This document shows, in pieces, positions 45,601 through 56,981 of a DNA stretch of 64,000 bases. Positions within the stretch are counted from its first letter, which is position 1; the number at the start of each line of letters is the position of its first letter. Made by a program: the position numbers and the translations under genes. Under the pieces are notes generated by a model. It had not been told where the DNA came from, searched no databases, and saw only the letters and a list, made by a program, of their open reading frames with translations. Source of the DNA: Gaeumannomyces sp. JS-464 (Eukaryota > Ascomycota > Sordariomycetes > Magnaporthales > Magnaporthaceae); assembly GCA_002197995.1 (NCBI GenBank), contig NGZR01000002.1:496001-560000 (forward strand), written 5' to 3'.

Positions 45601-46012
45601 GATCTGACCAGCATTACTTACCCGATGAACCGTAGTACAGCTGGTTTCCGCTTCCAACCTCCACCGGAACGACATTGCTGATCTTGGACGTATCAGTTCC
45701 CCAGTGGACAGCAGGCTTGAGTTTGACAGCCTCGGCTTCCTGCGAGAGGACAGGGCCCGACTTGCTACCCCACGAAGAGCCACTCTGTCCCGAAGAGGAA
45801 GACGAAGGCTCCGACGCCGTCGGGCGACCGAAGATGTCCTCAGGGGGGCATTCCGGGTTTTTAGCAGGGCAACCGCCTTGGGGCTGGGCGTAGACGATTG
45901 TGACCTCGAAGCCACCCGGCTGTTCGATGGACGAGTTTGCCCACTGTTGGACAGCCGGAATGGCAGCAGCTCCAGAAGCCGCCCAGAGAAGGGCGGCAGC
46001 GGAGAAGCGCAT
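42615..46012 (-). CDS. Large secreted two-domain protein, DUF7029/DUF7223-like (frame-shifted)
   Basis: Exon 1 is 45622-46012 and exon 2 is 42615-45550, with a 71-bp intron. The signal peptide is MRFSAAALLWAASGAAAIP. The first domain reads SGYLGFLTYHFSAPSVNLDN and GLVVAVKGSFKDPETIM, then a Ser/Thr-rich linker. The second domain contains YMNIFCVGCGASGSISLTGK and YGVITIGPWVEAGVRVGFTA. A Ser/Gly/Glu repeat hinge (43395-43715) leads to a C-terminal region (DGSMIFIACGNGAIYAVDP, YYYLAVDPDYRVFYPVMCGY) and an acidic end. The architecture matches fungal secreted proteins that I recall as DUF7029 plus DUF7223. Three one-base losses in C runs (near 44058, 43906 and 42811) break the frame; restored length is about 1109 residues. 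A TATA element lies at 46170. Function unknown; probably cell wall or extracellular. Confidence 0.72.
43395..43715 (-). repeat. Ser/Gly/Glu/Pro imperfect repeat hinge
   Basis: About 100 codons of imperfect repeats such as GSGSGTGPGSEENPG. The stretch is open in its reading frame and links the second domain to the C-terminal domain of the DUF7223-like protein. Likely a disordered, possibly glycosylated linker. Confidence 0.8.
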
Positions 46013-46169
46013 GACGACAGGATACGTGAAAGGAGACAAAACAGGAAATGAGTGACTGAGGGACAAAACCTCGGGTAAAGCGAGCGTGTAGAGGAGTGAC
46101 CGGGATCAACTGTCCTGTCCGAGTAAAGGGAAGTCAAAACATGGCAGTCAGGACGAAGGCATCGTAGTG

Positions 46170-46176
46170 TTTTATA
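46170..46176 (-). promoter_or_regulatory. TATA box of the DUF7029/DUF7223-like gene
   Basis: TATAAAA on the minus strand, about 160 bp upstream of the ATG at 46012. Confidence 0.5.
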
Positions 46177-48088
46177 TGATGCCATTCATGCACATCAAGT
46201 GCTGCCATCATCGGGTTCGGCGACGAAAAGCAAACCGACCATGATGGTCTAGAACTAGCGCATTCCCAATAGCGCCAAAAGTATTTTAGGGGGCACCAGG
46301 ACATGCGAGGTGGCTTGCTGAGCATAGGGGTTGTGGACGTCCAATTTGGTATGGCTGGAGCCTTGGATTTCAGCTTCCAGCTCAGCTCGCTTCGGATTAG
46401 TGTGTAGTGGAACGTTGGAAATAATAGCGTGGGGTGGTCACAGACGTGTGCTGTAACCACGGCGACAGCGCACTCCAAAGCGTTGCGTTTGGTGGGAGCA
46501 GGCTCCAAACGCGTGCATTCTTGCATGCTAATATAGATCCTCGTAAAGCTATTCAGAGTCTGCGTTTCCATGGGAAGCTGTGGCGTCCGCGATCCGTGTC
46601 GCAAACTGGCTGGGGATTCGATAGCACCACAGTCCCCTGAGTAAGCCCACGAGCGCCGCTGCCGCCGCCTGCGGAATTCGCAGCGGTGAACCAGGAGCCT
46701 GGACACAACACCCCTGACTGGCACATTGACCCATTCGATAGTATGCACTTCCAGCTGAGCGCTGCAAACTTGGCATTCAGTAGTCGCGATAGCAACGCGC
46801 TGTTTGTGCACCCGGCAAAATCCCAGTTGTGATGCAGAGCACAAGAAACACTGGAAACCGAAACTGACTGATCTGCCATCGGGCTGTGCGCGTCCGTTTG
46901 TGCTCACGGTGTAGGAAGATTGGGTCTGGGCTCTTCAAAAGGAGGCTGATCAGGGAATGGCGCAACGCCGCACTTGACATGGGATATCATCGGGTCGACA
47001 TCGGGCCAGACCTGTGTGGACACGTGCTTGGCAGCCGCCGCCCTGCGCCGCGGACCAGGAAGCCCGACCTGTCTGGCCGTTCATGGCAAGACTTCGCGTG
47101 GGCGGGCGATGTGCGGCGTGGTTCCAGGCGCCAAGCTCGCCCATCAAACCGAGGAGGTCTCGGAAACGTCACGACACCAGATGACGAGCCGCCGACGGCC
47201 CGAGCTCCCTCCAGAGCCATCTTCAGCACCACAACAACCAAGGCCTAGACTGGGCTGGACGCTGTCTATTCGATAAGCAGTGCTTTTTTTAATCTTTTCT
47301 TTTTCCGTTTTAATCCCCCTACTCTCCGACCACTGGTCCCTGCAGGACGTCAAATCCGAGCTGACAGCGTACCACCCACTTTATTCTTCCATGCCGCCCA
47401 AACTTCAGATGGCATCAAACATAACGGCACGTTTGCCAGCCGCCCTGGCCCAGCGCACTGACCTTCATTTTTGGCCAAGGCCAGGTACAGGATCCACAAG
47501 CCGCCGACCCGTCCCCTGGCAGCTTTGACGGATGGGACGAAAGCCCGCTGCCAAGTGTAACACTCAATCGAGGATCCGTGGCGAGCCGCCCCAGCGCCCC
47601 ACGTGCGCCCTTAGCGATGTTGCATCGTCCCCCATGCGTGGATCCCTCCACGCCTCCAAAGGGAAAACTCGAGGGGCATCATGGCATTTCTCCAACAGTA
47701 ATCCCCATGTTGCTGGCCCCATCAAGCGCCCTTTCGTGTTTCGACATTTCCGGGGGCATTTTGCCGATGTTTGGTGGCCAAGCCCACCGGTTCGCAGCTC
47801 CGTCAGGGCCACGATGTCCATGATCGCCGGCTCGGGGCTGCGGGGGATGCGGATCGCGCACACGTCCGGATGAATACAAAAGGATGGCTCCCTCTGCGCT
47901 TGTGTTCAAGTCTTCCGTTCCTGGTCCTCATCCCACATCAAGCAGGCTCTCTCTCACTCTCTTCCACCTTACTTTCTTTCTGAGTTGATCTCAACCTTTA
48001 CCCAAGTTCTGTGAACTTTGTCATTCTCTTGTGCCCCTTTTAACAAGCCAACCTTTTATTCCACCTCTTTTACCTCCTAATCGCCAAC
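46177..48088. other. Intergenic, no supported gene
   Basis: About 1.9 kb between divergent secreted-protein genes. A 257-codon minus-strand frame (46134-46907) has no recognisable features. The last 150 bp before 48089 are pyrimidine-rich, consistent with the leader of the Asn/Gln-rich gene. Confidence 0.45.
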
Positions 48089-48754
48089 ATGAAGGTCACC
48101 ACCTGCATCGCCATGATCCTGGCTGCGGCCACCACCGCTGCTGCCCTGCCCATGCCGCAGCCCCAGAACATTGGCAACACCAACGTCGACCGCGCTCTTC
48201 AAAAGCGAGGCGGCAACAACCAAAGAGCCCAAGGAAACCAGGGCAACCAGGGCAACAACAACCAGGGCAATAACAACCAGGGTAACAACCAGCAAGGCAA
48301 CAACCAGCAGGGCAACGGCCAGCAGGGTAACAACAACCAGGGCAACAACAACCAGGGCAACAACGGCAACAACAACCAGGGCAATAACGGCAACAACAGC
48401 AATGGAGGCAACAACAACAACAATGGCAACAACAACAACAACGGAGCCGGCGGTGCAGGCGGAGCGGCTGACTTCGGCACGTGCAACCCAACCATCGAGT
48501 TCGCCCTGGGCCGACCGGGCCGCAACCCGGACCAGGGCACCTTCCTGCCCGTGGACCCGGCCATCCTGCGCGGCCAGTCTGATGCCCTGGCCCCCGGCAT
48601 CATCATGAACCGCGTGTGCGACCAGCTCAACTCCCGGACCTGCAACGCCAACCAGGCCGCTATCCAGCAGTGCCTGGCCGCAAAGGCGCAGGTCGAGGCC
48701 ACCGGCACCAGGGACGCTACGACGGCGGACCTGTTCAACAGCCTAGTGCAGTAA
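48089..48754 (+). CDS. Secreted Asn/Gln/Gly-rich repeat protein
   Basis: Intact single exon of 221 residues. A signal peptide (MKVTTCIAMILAAATTAAA) and a short pro-segment end at a Kex2-type KR (39-40). About 85 residues of N/Q/G-only repeats follow (units such as GNNNQ, GNNQQ), then a conserved-looking C-terminal domain of about 90 residues with four Cys (FGTCNPTIEF, NRVCDQLNSRTCNANQAA, QQCLAAKAQVEATG). The C-terminal domain is ordinary in composition, so this is not just a runaway repeat. The low-complexity part has the composition of prion-like or amyloidogenic regions. Possible roles include cell wall, matrix or effector protein; no family recognised. The leader is CT-rich, as in strongly expressed fungal genes. 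Confidence 0.85.
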   Translation: MKVTTCIAMILAAATTAAALPMPQPQNIGNTNVDRALQKRGGNNQRAQGNQGNQGNNNQGNNNQGNNQQGNNQQGNGQQGNNNQGNNNQGNNGNNNQGNNGNNSNGGNNNNNGNNNNNGAGGAGGAADFGTCNPTIEFALGRPGRNPDQGTFLPVDPAILRGQSDALAPGIIMNRVCDQLNSRTCNANQAAIQQCLAAKAQVEATGTRDATTADLFNSLVQ

Positions 48755-50052
48755 ATTTTGGAGTTTGTTGTGTTCACGTTTTGTAGGATAGTATGATCTG
48801 GTTTTCTTGTCAGTCCTGTCAGAGCTTGGTTTTTATTATGGGAGTGTCGGATATTTGGGCGGGTTTAGCGTGTGCTACTACGAGCTGGTTTGGAGTTGGG
48901 CTTTCGTGCCGTGACCCATGGCGGTGTATCCTTACTAAAGAGGTACAGGGGCCGACACAAAGTGTGTTTCTAGGATCAAGTGAGGGGAAGAGGACATTTT
49001 GCGGTCGACAGTGCGATTTTTGTGTTTGTGCTGGTGTGGCCACGATGGTCCAGGCATCGTGGCCCGAAATGGTGGGCTTCTTTTACGAAAGTTGTCCCAG
49101 GACCTGGCACGAATACCTAGTGATCCCATTTGGTATTTCCCGTTGTCGAAGATTACAACAAAAAAAATCATCGCAAAATATCATGTCCTCCTGTTCTTCC
49201 ATTCTATTTGGCCGTGCTCCACAGAGCTGCTTCCAATGTCAGGGACATGCCATCCAACACAAGTGGGGCAAAGAAAGTCGGAAACTCGAAGAGAAAAACG
49301 AAGCGGTCGGAGTGGTAGGTCCGGGAGGACGAGATGACAAGGGCGAATCTTCGTCTCCGCGGTGCAGAGGCCTCGCGCGCCTCAACGGACGATGCACCTA
49401 GGCGCTGGTCCTGGAAGCGGCGACAGGAGGCCTTGGCACTGAGTCTGGGCATAGCGGTTCGTGCCATGTGCAGTGGCAGCTTGGTTCCGGAACACGCTAT
49501 AAAACGCCATGCAGCCCCTGACCCAGAGGATTCGCTCGTCTGGGAATGGAATATCGACTGCCGGTTGCCAGTGGGAGCACGTTGCCAGCCGCTATGATAC
49601 GGAACGACAACCAGAAAAGAGAAAAAGGAATGACGTCAATCACGTCGCCGACTCGACGCCCCGCGGAGACCGAAGGCAAGGGGCCGCAGTGCTCGTCGCA
49701 CAGCTCATCTTGCACTCCCAAAAACACTGGGAAAAATTCCAAGGATTCCAAAGGCAAGGGGAGTTGGATTAAGCTCGCGAACAAGCACGAACAAGCACGG
49801 ACAAGCAATTTGGCGCCTAATCGTAGCCCAGCCCCCTGTGACTTCCCGACAAGCTGGTCGATCGTAAAGTCAATTCATGTCAGGTACCAGGTTCCTCTAT
49901 TGATGTTACTGGGCGAGTTTTGCAGGGATTCAGTTGCCCAAAATGCTCGACAATTTGGTCAAAACTTCCTGCGCTTATTGGTTTGGCCCGACCAGGCTGC
50001 ACCTGCTCCCGCTGGCTGACTCCAGCCCCGCAGCCCCGCTCCCTCGCGCTGC
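48755..50052. other. Intergenic, no gene recognised
   Basis: About 1.3 kb in the convergent interval between the Asn/Gln-rich gene and the SDR. Open frames up to about 200 codons lack recognisable motifs. Confidence 0.5.
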
Positions 50053-51168
50053 TTACGGCAGCATTCCTGGCGTCCCAGTAATCCGCTCAAACTCGCCCAT
50101 CAGGAACTCCCAAACCTTCTCGCGAACCCCTTCTTTCCGCAGCCGCGCAAGCAAATGGTCAACCGATAGCGGCCCGTTGTCGTTTTTCGACCCGATCGAG
50201 TACACGCCGCTCCCGGGCACCCCATCCGTGCCCCGGGCGACCCCCATATCACTCCGTCCGTCTTGCTGCTGTCGCGCGGAGGATACATGCTGCTGGTGGC
50301 CAGGAAGACGTGCCGCTCGCCGCTCTCGGCGTCCGGGATGCAGAGCAGAGGCGCAAGCACGCCCATGCCGACATTCAGCAGCACTGCGAAGACCCCGGTC
50401 ATGTCCCTGGCGATGTTGGAGCGCACCAGGCCGGGGAAGCCGTGGATGAAGGAGACGTCCGGCGCCCGCCGGGCCATCTCCTCCAGGGTGAGCGTGGTCA
50501 TGGACATCACCTGGTTCCGCACCGCTATCGACACGGGACGCTTGCATCCAATGTCGTTCAGGTCGACCTCGCCCTCGTGGTTTGCCGCCAGGACAGTCAC
50601 GACGCGCCGGAGGCCCTGCGCGGCCTGGAGCTGTGGCAGAAGGTTTCCGATGAAGCGCATGCGCGCGTAGAACCCCAGGGCAAATGATCGATTGAGCCCT
50701 TCACTCGTTTCTATCCCGAATGCTTGGCTTAGCCTCCATCCCCTCCTCGAGTCGTAGCCGGCCACAGCCCTTGGATATGTGCAAGGTAAGGCTCAGACGA
50801 CACTGGGGTCGCTTACCAGGCTTCATGTTCAGGCTCCCGATGCTCAGGAAAAGGAGATTGATCGCCTTCTCCTTTTCCCTGAGCTGACGACACACGTCGT
50901 CGACGTTCTTGATCAGGCTCGCGTCCGTCGAGATGAAGAAGTACTGGCCTTCCGGGTTCAGCCGCTTGCACTCCGCAATGATCCGATCGGCCGCGCTCTG
51001 GGACCGGCCAACCAGGTAAATCTTGGACTGGCGGGCGTGCTTGGCCAACGCCAGGACGCTGTATTCGCCTATCCCGCTGGTACCGCCGGGGAAGACAGCA
51101 ACCAGCCCCGGCGGTAGCTCGCTCGCGATGCGGCCATTTGACTCGGTGACGTCGGAGAGCTTAACCAT
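50053..51168 (-). CDS. Short-chain dehydrogenase/reductase (frame-shifted)
   Basis: Exon 1 is 50817-51168 and exon 2 is 50053-50710, with a 106-bp GT-AG intron. The nucleotide-binding motif is GGTSGIG (residues 28-34) in VAVFPGGTSGIGEYSVLALA, followed by SKIYLVGRSQSAADRIIAE and INLLFLSIGSLNMKP. After the intron come SEGLNRSFALGFYARMRFIG, LPQLQAAQGLRRVVTVLA and DVSFIHGFPGLVRSNIARDM, ending LLARLRKEGVREKVWEFLMG. The lineage is the fungal NAD(P)-binding proteins in which the classical YxxxK is often shifted or missing (here YARMR). One base is missing in a G run near 50248; restored length is about 336 residues. A TATATAAA box at 51278-51285 supports this start over upstream Mets. Substrate unknown. 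Confidence 0.82.
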
Positions 51169-51277
51169 GATGACAAGGTCCCGTCTCTTGATCGGCTGTT
51201 GCTGGTGTGTGTCCCGAAGATGTAGAAGCGTGGAAACCGGTACTTCCCATTCATAGCAACCCGGCCTCCACGCCCGA

Positions 51278-51285
51278 TTTATATA
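51278..51285 (-). promoter_or_regulatory. TATA box of the SDR gene
   Basis: TATATAAA on the minus strand, about 110 bp upstream of the ATG at 51168. Confidence 0.6.
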
Positions 51286-53072
51286 GATTACCATAGAACC
51301 TGGGAAGTCTACACCCTCCTCTGCCCCGTCTACTTTCCCGATGTAGCATGTTTTTTCCCCCTCGGATATTGAGAGCTGACATCCGGTGAGATCAGGAGAC
51401 TGCATAGTCTGAGGTCGAGTGCGGTCCCCCGTAGAACAATGCTAGTCCTGATTTGGTGGGAACTGGCGGGCTAGGGCCGACATATTCCGTAATCACAAAT
51501 CACGGTCGGAATTGCGCCGACTCCGACGGCATTCCTGTTGTTCGACACCCGACACACGGGACGTATTGGAAATGCACACCTACAGCCGCTCGGCTCTTGT
51601 ATGGGCGGCGGTGGTGGATGTGGCGATCCTGCTTCCATGCCAATCGTCTGACCACAATTCCTTTGCTGCTGGCAGAAAGCGTTGTGCACCCCTGGTCGCT
51701 GCACCAGCCCGGCGTTAGGGAAGCAAGAAACCCCGATCGCTGTGCGACGCACAGCTGGCCCACCTGCACTCGACCTGGTTTGCTATACTATCGAGACCGA
51801 CAGAACGACATCCTCCCAGGCTCGACTAGACTAGAGTTCTAGAGGCTGCTTACTGGATAGGCCCCGACCTGTGTTAAAATACCCCAGGATTTTTGGCTTA
51901 GATGGCAGGTTGCGTAGATCTGTCCCAAAATTTCGCTGTCGGGCCTGGCAGGACGGTTGCGCCACGAGGAAGTCTGGAGCATCTTGGCATCAGCCTCCTG
52001 CGAGCATTTTTAAAGCAGCCCAGGGAAAGATAAGCACGCATGCAGTACAGCGAGAATCCGTGCATCCGCGATGGAGGCCGAGGAGTAATGCGGTTTCTAA
52101 CTGGACCAAACCCACCCGCATGTGCGGCTGAAGAAGGGATTTTGCCCTGTTTAAGAATGCGTGGCGTATTGAACCAATGCCACATTTTCACGATCTCGAT
52201 GGACTAGCGGTAGAAGCAGCGTTGGGCCGGGACCGAAAAAGGTGCTTACTCTGGGCACGACGCCGCTAGCCGCGAAGCGAGGAGACTTGTGGCGGGTGGC
52301 GCTCAGCACCCACGAACCAAGCTAGTCTTGGTGTTGCTGGCCCTAAAGCATGTGGCCTGGCAGGTAGCTTCAACCGCCTGGATACACCTGCAGCACCCTT
52401 CGATTGACGCCATAAGCATGCAAATTCCTCAAATGGAAACAGTTCGGGTGGCTACCAGCGACAGAACTCCCAGCCCTGGCCGCAATCTCAAAGGTGTGTA
52501 AATGCCAAATGTGGACGTCGGCCTCCCAACTCTAGGATCCCTGTGAGACGCGCCTACAGTGCAGTCAGTGCAGCCAGCAGCACCCCGCTGCAGATGCTCA
52601 GCCTCACAGGCGCGCAGATGCCCTAACCGCGCTTAATTGCTGGCGCCCGAAGGCCGCAGCCGCCCCAAATCTGGGCATAGTAATCAGCACGACGGCGATC
52701 GATCCTGGACCGCCTCCTCCCAAAGCGTACTGTAACGCCGACAGCGACCCAAGGCCGGCGCAGTCGATGGATCGGGGAAATTACCACAGAAAACATTTCT
52801 CAGGAGCCTGGCGATACCGTCAGCAGAGATAGAGAAAGATGGATATACTTAAGCGCTGGAGAACGGTGTCGAGGTGGCAATAGTTCAAAACACAAGAACC
52901 ACTTCCACCATCTCCATTGCGCTTCTTTCCAGCAGCTTCTGGAGGCAAGCACCCAGCGGCTCCCCTCAACAACGAGCCCCGCCATTTAAACACCATACTT
53001 TAACAACGACGCAAGAAGCATACTGTTACGCAAAATATCTCCATACTGACATTCTCCTCTTACCGCAGCACA
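51286..53072. other. Intergenic between divergent genes
   Basis: About 1.8 kb between the SDR (-) and the four-TM protein (+). No coding or RNA feature recognised. Confidence 0.5.
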
Positions 53073-54295
53073 ATGGATTCTGATTTCCGCAAGCCGCACA
53101 TGGCGGTCCGCCATCGGCCTCACCTCTTCGGCCGGCTCCTCCACGTCCTCGCCCCTCCTCCTCCTGGGCCTCACCTTCTTCCTCTTCATCCTCGTCTGCG
53201 TGTCGGGCACCTGGATCCAGAAGGAGGACAACAAGTGGCGCCTGGCGCTCGCCAACTTCTCCATGGTCGAGGTGAGTGCTGGCGGCTTCGCTTCTTGTGT
53301 CCCTGCGGCATCCGTCATGTTTCTAACGTCCCCCTTCTAGTTCGATGGCATCGTCCCCAAGCCCAACACCAAGGACGAGTTCAGCGTCAAGATGCACCTC
53401 ACCCTGGCCAGCTTCGGCTGGGAGTACCTGAACGCGACCAAGAAGGAGATGCAGGCGGGCATCGTGTACCAGGGGTTCGCGCAGACGCTCAAGTTCCCCG
53501 ACCACATCCGCGACGTGGCCAAGCGCCTGGACCTGCCCTCGTCCGACTACGACTGCCTGCACCCGAGCCGCGGCACCTGCAACAACGCCTTCTTCAACAA
53601 GTTCCGCGACGTCAAGGAGATGACCTTTGTGACGTGGGTCCAGTGGGTCATTGTCCTGTTCGGCCTGATCTTCCTGGTCGTCGTCTTCGTCAAGGACGTG
53701 CTCATCACGTTCAAGAAGAGCTGGATGAAGTGCCACTGCTGCTTCCTGTCGTCGCTCTGCCCCAACCCCAAGGGCAGCGTCGAGGAGAACGCACTGCTGC
53801 CGCCTTCCTTCTGGGACGGCCTGCGCCTGTACTGGTACGCGACTGGGTTCGTCTACATGTTCATCGTGTCGCTCATCCTGACGATCCGGAGCAAGTCCAT
53901 CGTCGAGGAGCTCAAGAAGAAGAACGTGCCCAACGCCAGGACGAGCGACGTGTTCCTGGTCCTGATCTGGTTTGGCACCGTCTGCATGTTCTTCACCATC
54001 GTCTGCATGGGCATCAGCAAGCTCTGCAACCGCGGGCGCGAGAAGCAGGCCCTCGCCGAGGCCAGCTCGGCCGACCGCGCGGCGGCGCACGGCGGTAACC
54101 AGCTCCCCGCCGGCGCGCCGTACGGCGGCCCCGCCCCGCAACACCAGGAGCCCTACCCGGCCTACATGCCGCCCGAGCCCAGCCTGCCGTCGCAGGTGCC
54201 GCACCCGGCCAACGCGGGCGGGTTTAACGATGTCAACATCACCACCGCCCACCTACGCGACAAAGCCTACCGAGAACCCGTACGAGAAGTCGTAA
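53073..54295 (+). CDS. Four-transmembrane plasma-membrane-type protein (frame-shifted at both ends)
   Basis: Exon 1 is 53073-53271 and exon 2 begins at 53341; the intron is 69 bp (GTGAGT, CTAG). After the first few codons a frame change near 53100 gives SAIGLTSSAGSSTSSPLLLL and TM1 (LLGLTFFLFILVCVSGTW). An outer loop of about 110 residues has two Cys (SDYDCLHPSRGTCNNAFF). TM2 is WVQWVIVLFGLIFLVVVFVK, TM3 LYWYATGFVYMFIVSLILTI and TM4 VFLVLIWFGTVCMFFTIVCM, followed by a Pro-rich cytoplasmic tail. A late frame change near 54245 gives the plausible end PTYATKPTENPYEKS at 54295; without it the frame runs to 54366. The topology resembles SUR7/claudin-like fungal cortical proteins, but I cannot confirm the family. 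Confidence 0.68.
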
Positions 54296-54366
54296 GGGAA
54301 TCGGTAGGAGGGAGGGGGTCCGCCGATGTCGCGCGGGTGTGCGCGGCGGGCGGACGAGTGGGATGA

Positions 54367-55005
54367 TCGGAGTGAAGCATCCCACGGCTTTCCGAGGATC
54401 AATTGGGAGGGTGGGCTTCTGCGATTGCGAGAGGAGAAGGGAAAACAGATTGGCTTGGTATTTTCATTTTTGGGGGCCGCGGAATCTGGTCACGCAGCAA
54501 CGGTTCTACCTTTTTCGGTTTTCGCATGGCGGCATTTGCACGGATTTAGCGATTGGCGTTTGGGCGGGACGGCAGATGAAACCATCAAATCTTTATGTCA
54601 CTACTTTTCTTTCCTATTTTCTTGCGACTTTTCCTTTGTTTTCTATGATACACATACATAGCCAATGCAACAAGTTGGCGTACATCGCGCACGAAACACG
54701 GACGGACTTGAGGCCTCGCTAATAAATGATCCGTTGGCAGGAGGAAGATCCGCGCCTTGCATATGCCGATCTGCAATCCGCGCACAGTAAGCGTGCAGTC
54801 AGGCACCGCCACAGGGAACATCTTTCGGCCGTCAGCCTGTCCTGACATTTTGACACCTGCCAGGCGTGCATTAGGCGAAACTAGGCGAGTGCGACACGAG
54901 CACACCCCGATGCAACGTCGGTAACAACTCGTTGCTACGGCAAGTAGGGTTGCCGCGTCATGGCTCAGCAATAATTCATCTTTCTATCTACGACATTTTA
55001 AACTA
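54367..55005. other. Convergent 3' intergenic region
   Basis: About 640 bp between the four-TM gene and the second BBE oxidase, probably holding both 3' UTRs. No further feature. Confidence 0.5.
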
Positions 55006-56981
55006 CTACTTGTGCTTGCACGGCTTCCCGCCCTTGTGCGAAATGGGCGCGTAGAAGCTGAACCTATCGGTCGGGTCGTACTTGTCCTTGAGCGCGGCCA
55101 GCTTCTCGACGCGCGCCGCGTCCCCGTAAAACTGGCCTTCCTCCTCGTCGCCGTAGCCGTAGTTGACGTACGCGGCCGCCCTGCCGGCGCGCCGCTGCCG
55201 GCCTGCAGCATGTTGCGCAGCCTGTCGCCGAGCTCTTTTCCTCTGGCCTCGACGTCGGTGCCGGGAGCGGGGCGGTACTGGATCAGCGGCGCGTTGAGCA
55301 GGCGGCGGTCGCGGTGGGCAAAGGCGGTCGTGGACGCGTCGACGGCCCGCAGCCCTTGGACCGGGTAGCCCTCAAACATGAAGATGGAGCCGTGGAAGGG
55401 CGAGTCCGCGGGGCCGACGGCGGCGGCGTAGGCGGCGTAGGCCTCGGCCATGACGGCAGGGTTGTACTCGTCCAGGTAGACGGGGAAGCGCGGGTTCGCC
55501 AGGCCGTCCTTCTGGCACGGCGGCGACGAGAGCGCGACGCCGGCCCAGCCAGAGACCTGCAGGTAGTCGCCCGTCCGCGGGGTCGCGACCAAGGGGCCAA
55601 TGTCGTGGAACGGCTTGGTGTACTCGGGGCTGACGGCCTTGACGCCCTGCTGGATGATGTAGAAGATGATGATGGGCTAGCCCGGTCGGGAGCAGAGTGC
55701 ATGGTGTAAGTCAGACTGGCACGACACGGGAGAAGGAGGGAAGTCATGTTTGCCGGGAAATAAGCCTTACGTTTTTAGGGTCCAGCGAAGCATCGTTCAG
55801 CCAGTACGACCAGTTGATGAGATCCCTAGACTGGGTGCCGTTCTTGAGCAGGTGCTCGTTGGCGGCCCGGTAGACGGCCTCGACCTTGTCGCCGCTGAAT
55901 ATGTGCGTCTCGATGGCCCCAGTCGCGCGAGATGACGTCGTAGATCTTGAAGACGGCCGATGTGACGACGCCAAAGTTGTGGCCGGCGCCCTTGAGGGCG
56001 TAGAAGAGGTCCGGGTTCTGGTCCTTGTCGGCCGTGACGGCGCGGCCGTCGGCCAGCACCACGTCGAACGACAGGATGTTGTCGGCCACCAGGCCGTAGT
56101 AGCCCTGCAGCCAGCCGTGGCCGCCGCCGAGGGCGGGGCCCATGATGCTGACGCACTCGCAGGTGCCCGTCACTGTTTTGGCTCGTTTTGCGTGATTAGC
56201 GAAGGTCTGCCAACGGCCTCAACCGTGTCGGGTGGCTGCAGCTCGCTCCTTCGCCAGGCGAGTAGGGGTGTGTAGGGTGGTGGTGCGTGGGTGGGAGGGC
56301 GTGCAGAAACCACTTACCGGTTTGCTTATTCGCTGCCCACAGCGCGTCGATGAGGTCCTTGGACCTGACACCGCCACCGACCTTAGCTGTGTTGCCATCT
56401 GCGGCAATCTCGACACTGCTGAGCGACCTGATGTCGATCTCTATGCCGTGGTCCATCTTGCCCAGGGTCGTGAGGGTGCCGTGCGCAGTGTTGGTGGCCA
56501 GGAAGGGCAGCTTCTTCTCGTTTGCAAACCGGACCTGAACCGCGCGCCGAAACCAAAAAGAGAACATGTCAGATTTTGCATTTCTCGTATAACCAATGGC
56601 GGGGGATGCCCAAGCCAAGTATAGAAGATAAGAGAAAGGATGAGGAAAAAAGCAAAGAACTGATAAAATGTCAGCAAAGGGGAAGGATTTGACGAACCGT
56701 CGCAGCAACATCCTGCTGGCTCCCAGGCACGACCACGGCGCTGAACTTGGGCGGCGCCAGGTTGGACCACCGCGTAGTCCGGGCGACGAACTCGGCCGAG
56801 CCGGGGAAGAGGATCTGCGCCCCGGCCGACAGGCTGGCGCCCAGCTCCCCGAGGTCGTCGCTCCGGGGGCAGAAGCCCGAGGAGGAGCAGGCGCCGCCGC
56901 CGCGGGGACGCTCAGGGACGCGACGGCCGTGGCCAGGACAGCCACAGCGCCAAGGGCACCAGCGAAGCCGGACGAGCGCAT
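55006..56981 (-). CDS. BBE-type FAD-linked oxidoreductase with bicovalent FAD motifs (frame-shifted)
   Basis: Four exons (56698-56981, 56318-56534, 55771-56172, 55006-55676), GT-AG introns. The signal peptide is GFAGALGAVAVLATAVASLS. The FAD domain includes AQILFPGSAEFVARTTRWSN and FLATNTAHGTLTTLGKM, where His113 is the histidyl-FAD site. TGTCECVSIMGPALGGGHGW follows, with Cys172 at the cysteinyl-FAD position, so the cofactor is expected to be bicovalent. Later parts are DLFYALKGAGHNFGVVTS, LINWSYWLNDASLDP, FPVYLDEYNPAVMAEAYAA and the BBE end AAYVNYGYGDEEEGQFYGD, then KYDPTDRFSFYAPISHK. Three indels in C or G runs (near 56885, 55915 and 55180) break the frame; restored length is about 525 residues. 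Likely a secreted oxidase of carbohydrates, alcohols or a specialised metabolite. Confidence 0.83.

Noticed and set aside
46134..46907. 257-codon minus-strand open frame
   Set aside because: Unstructured composition and no motif; it overlaps the promoter of the DUF7223-like gene.
53323..54252. 309-codon minus-strand frame opposite the four-TM gene
   Set aside because: Antisense shadow of a GC-rich coding region; the plus frame has the membrane helices and the spliced intron.
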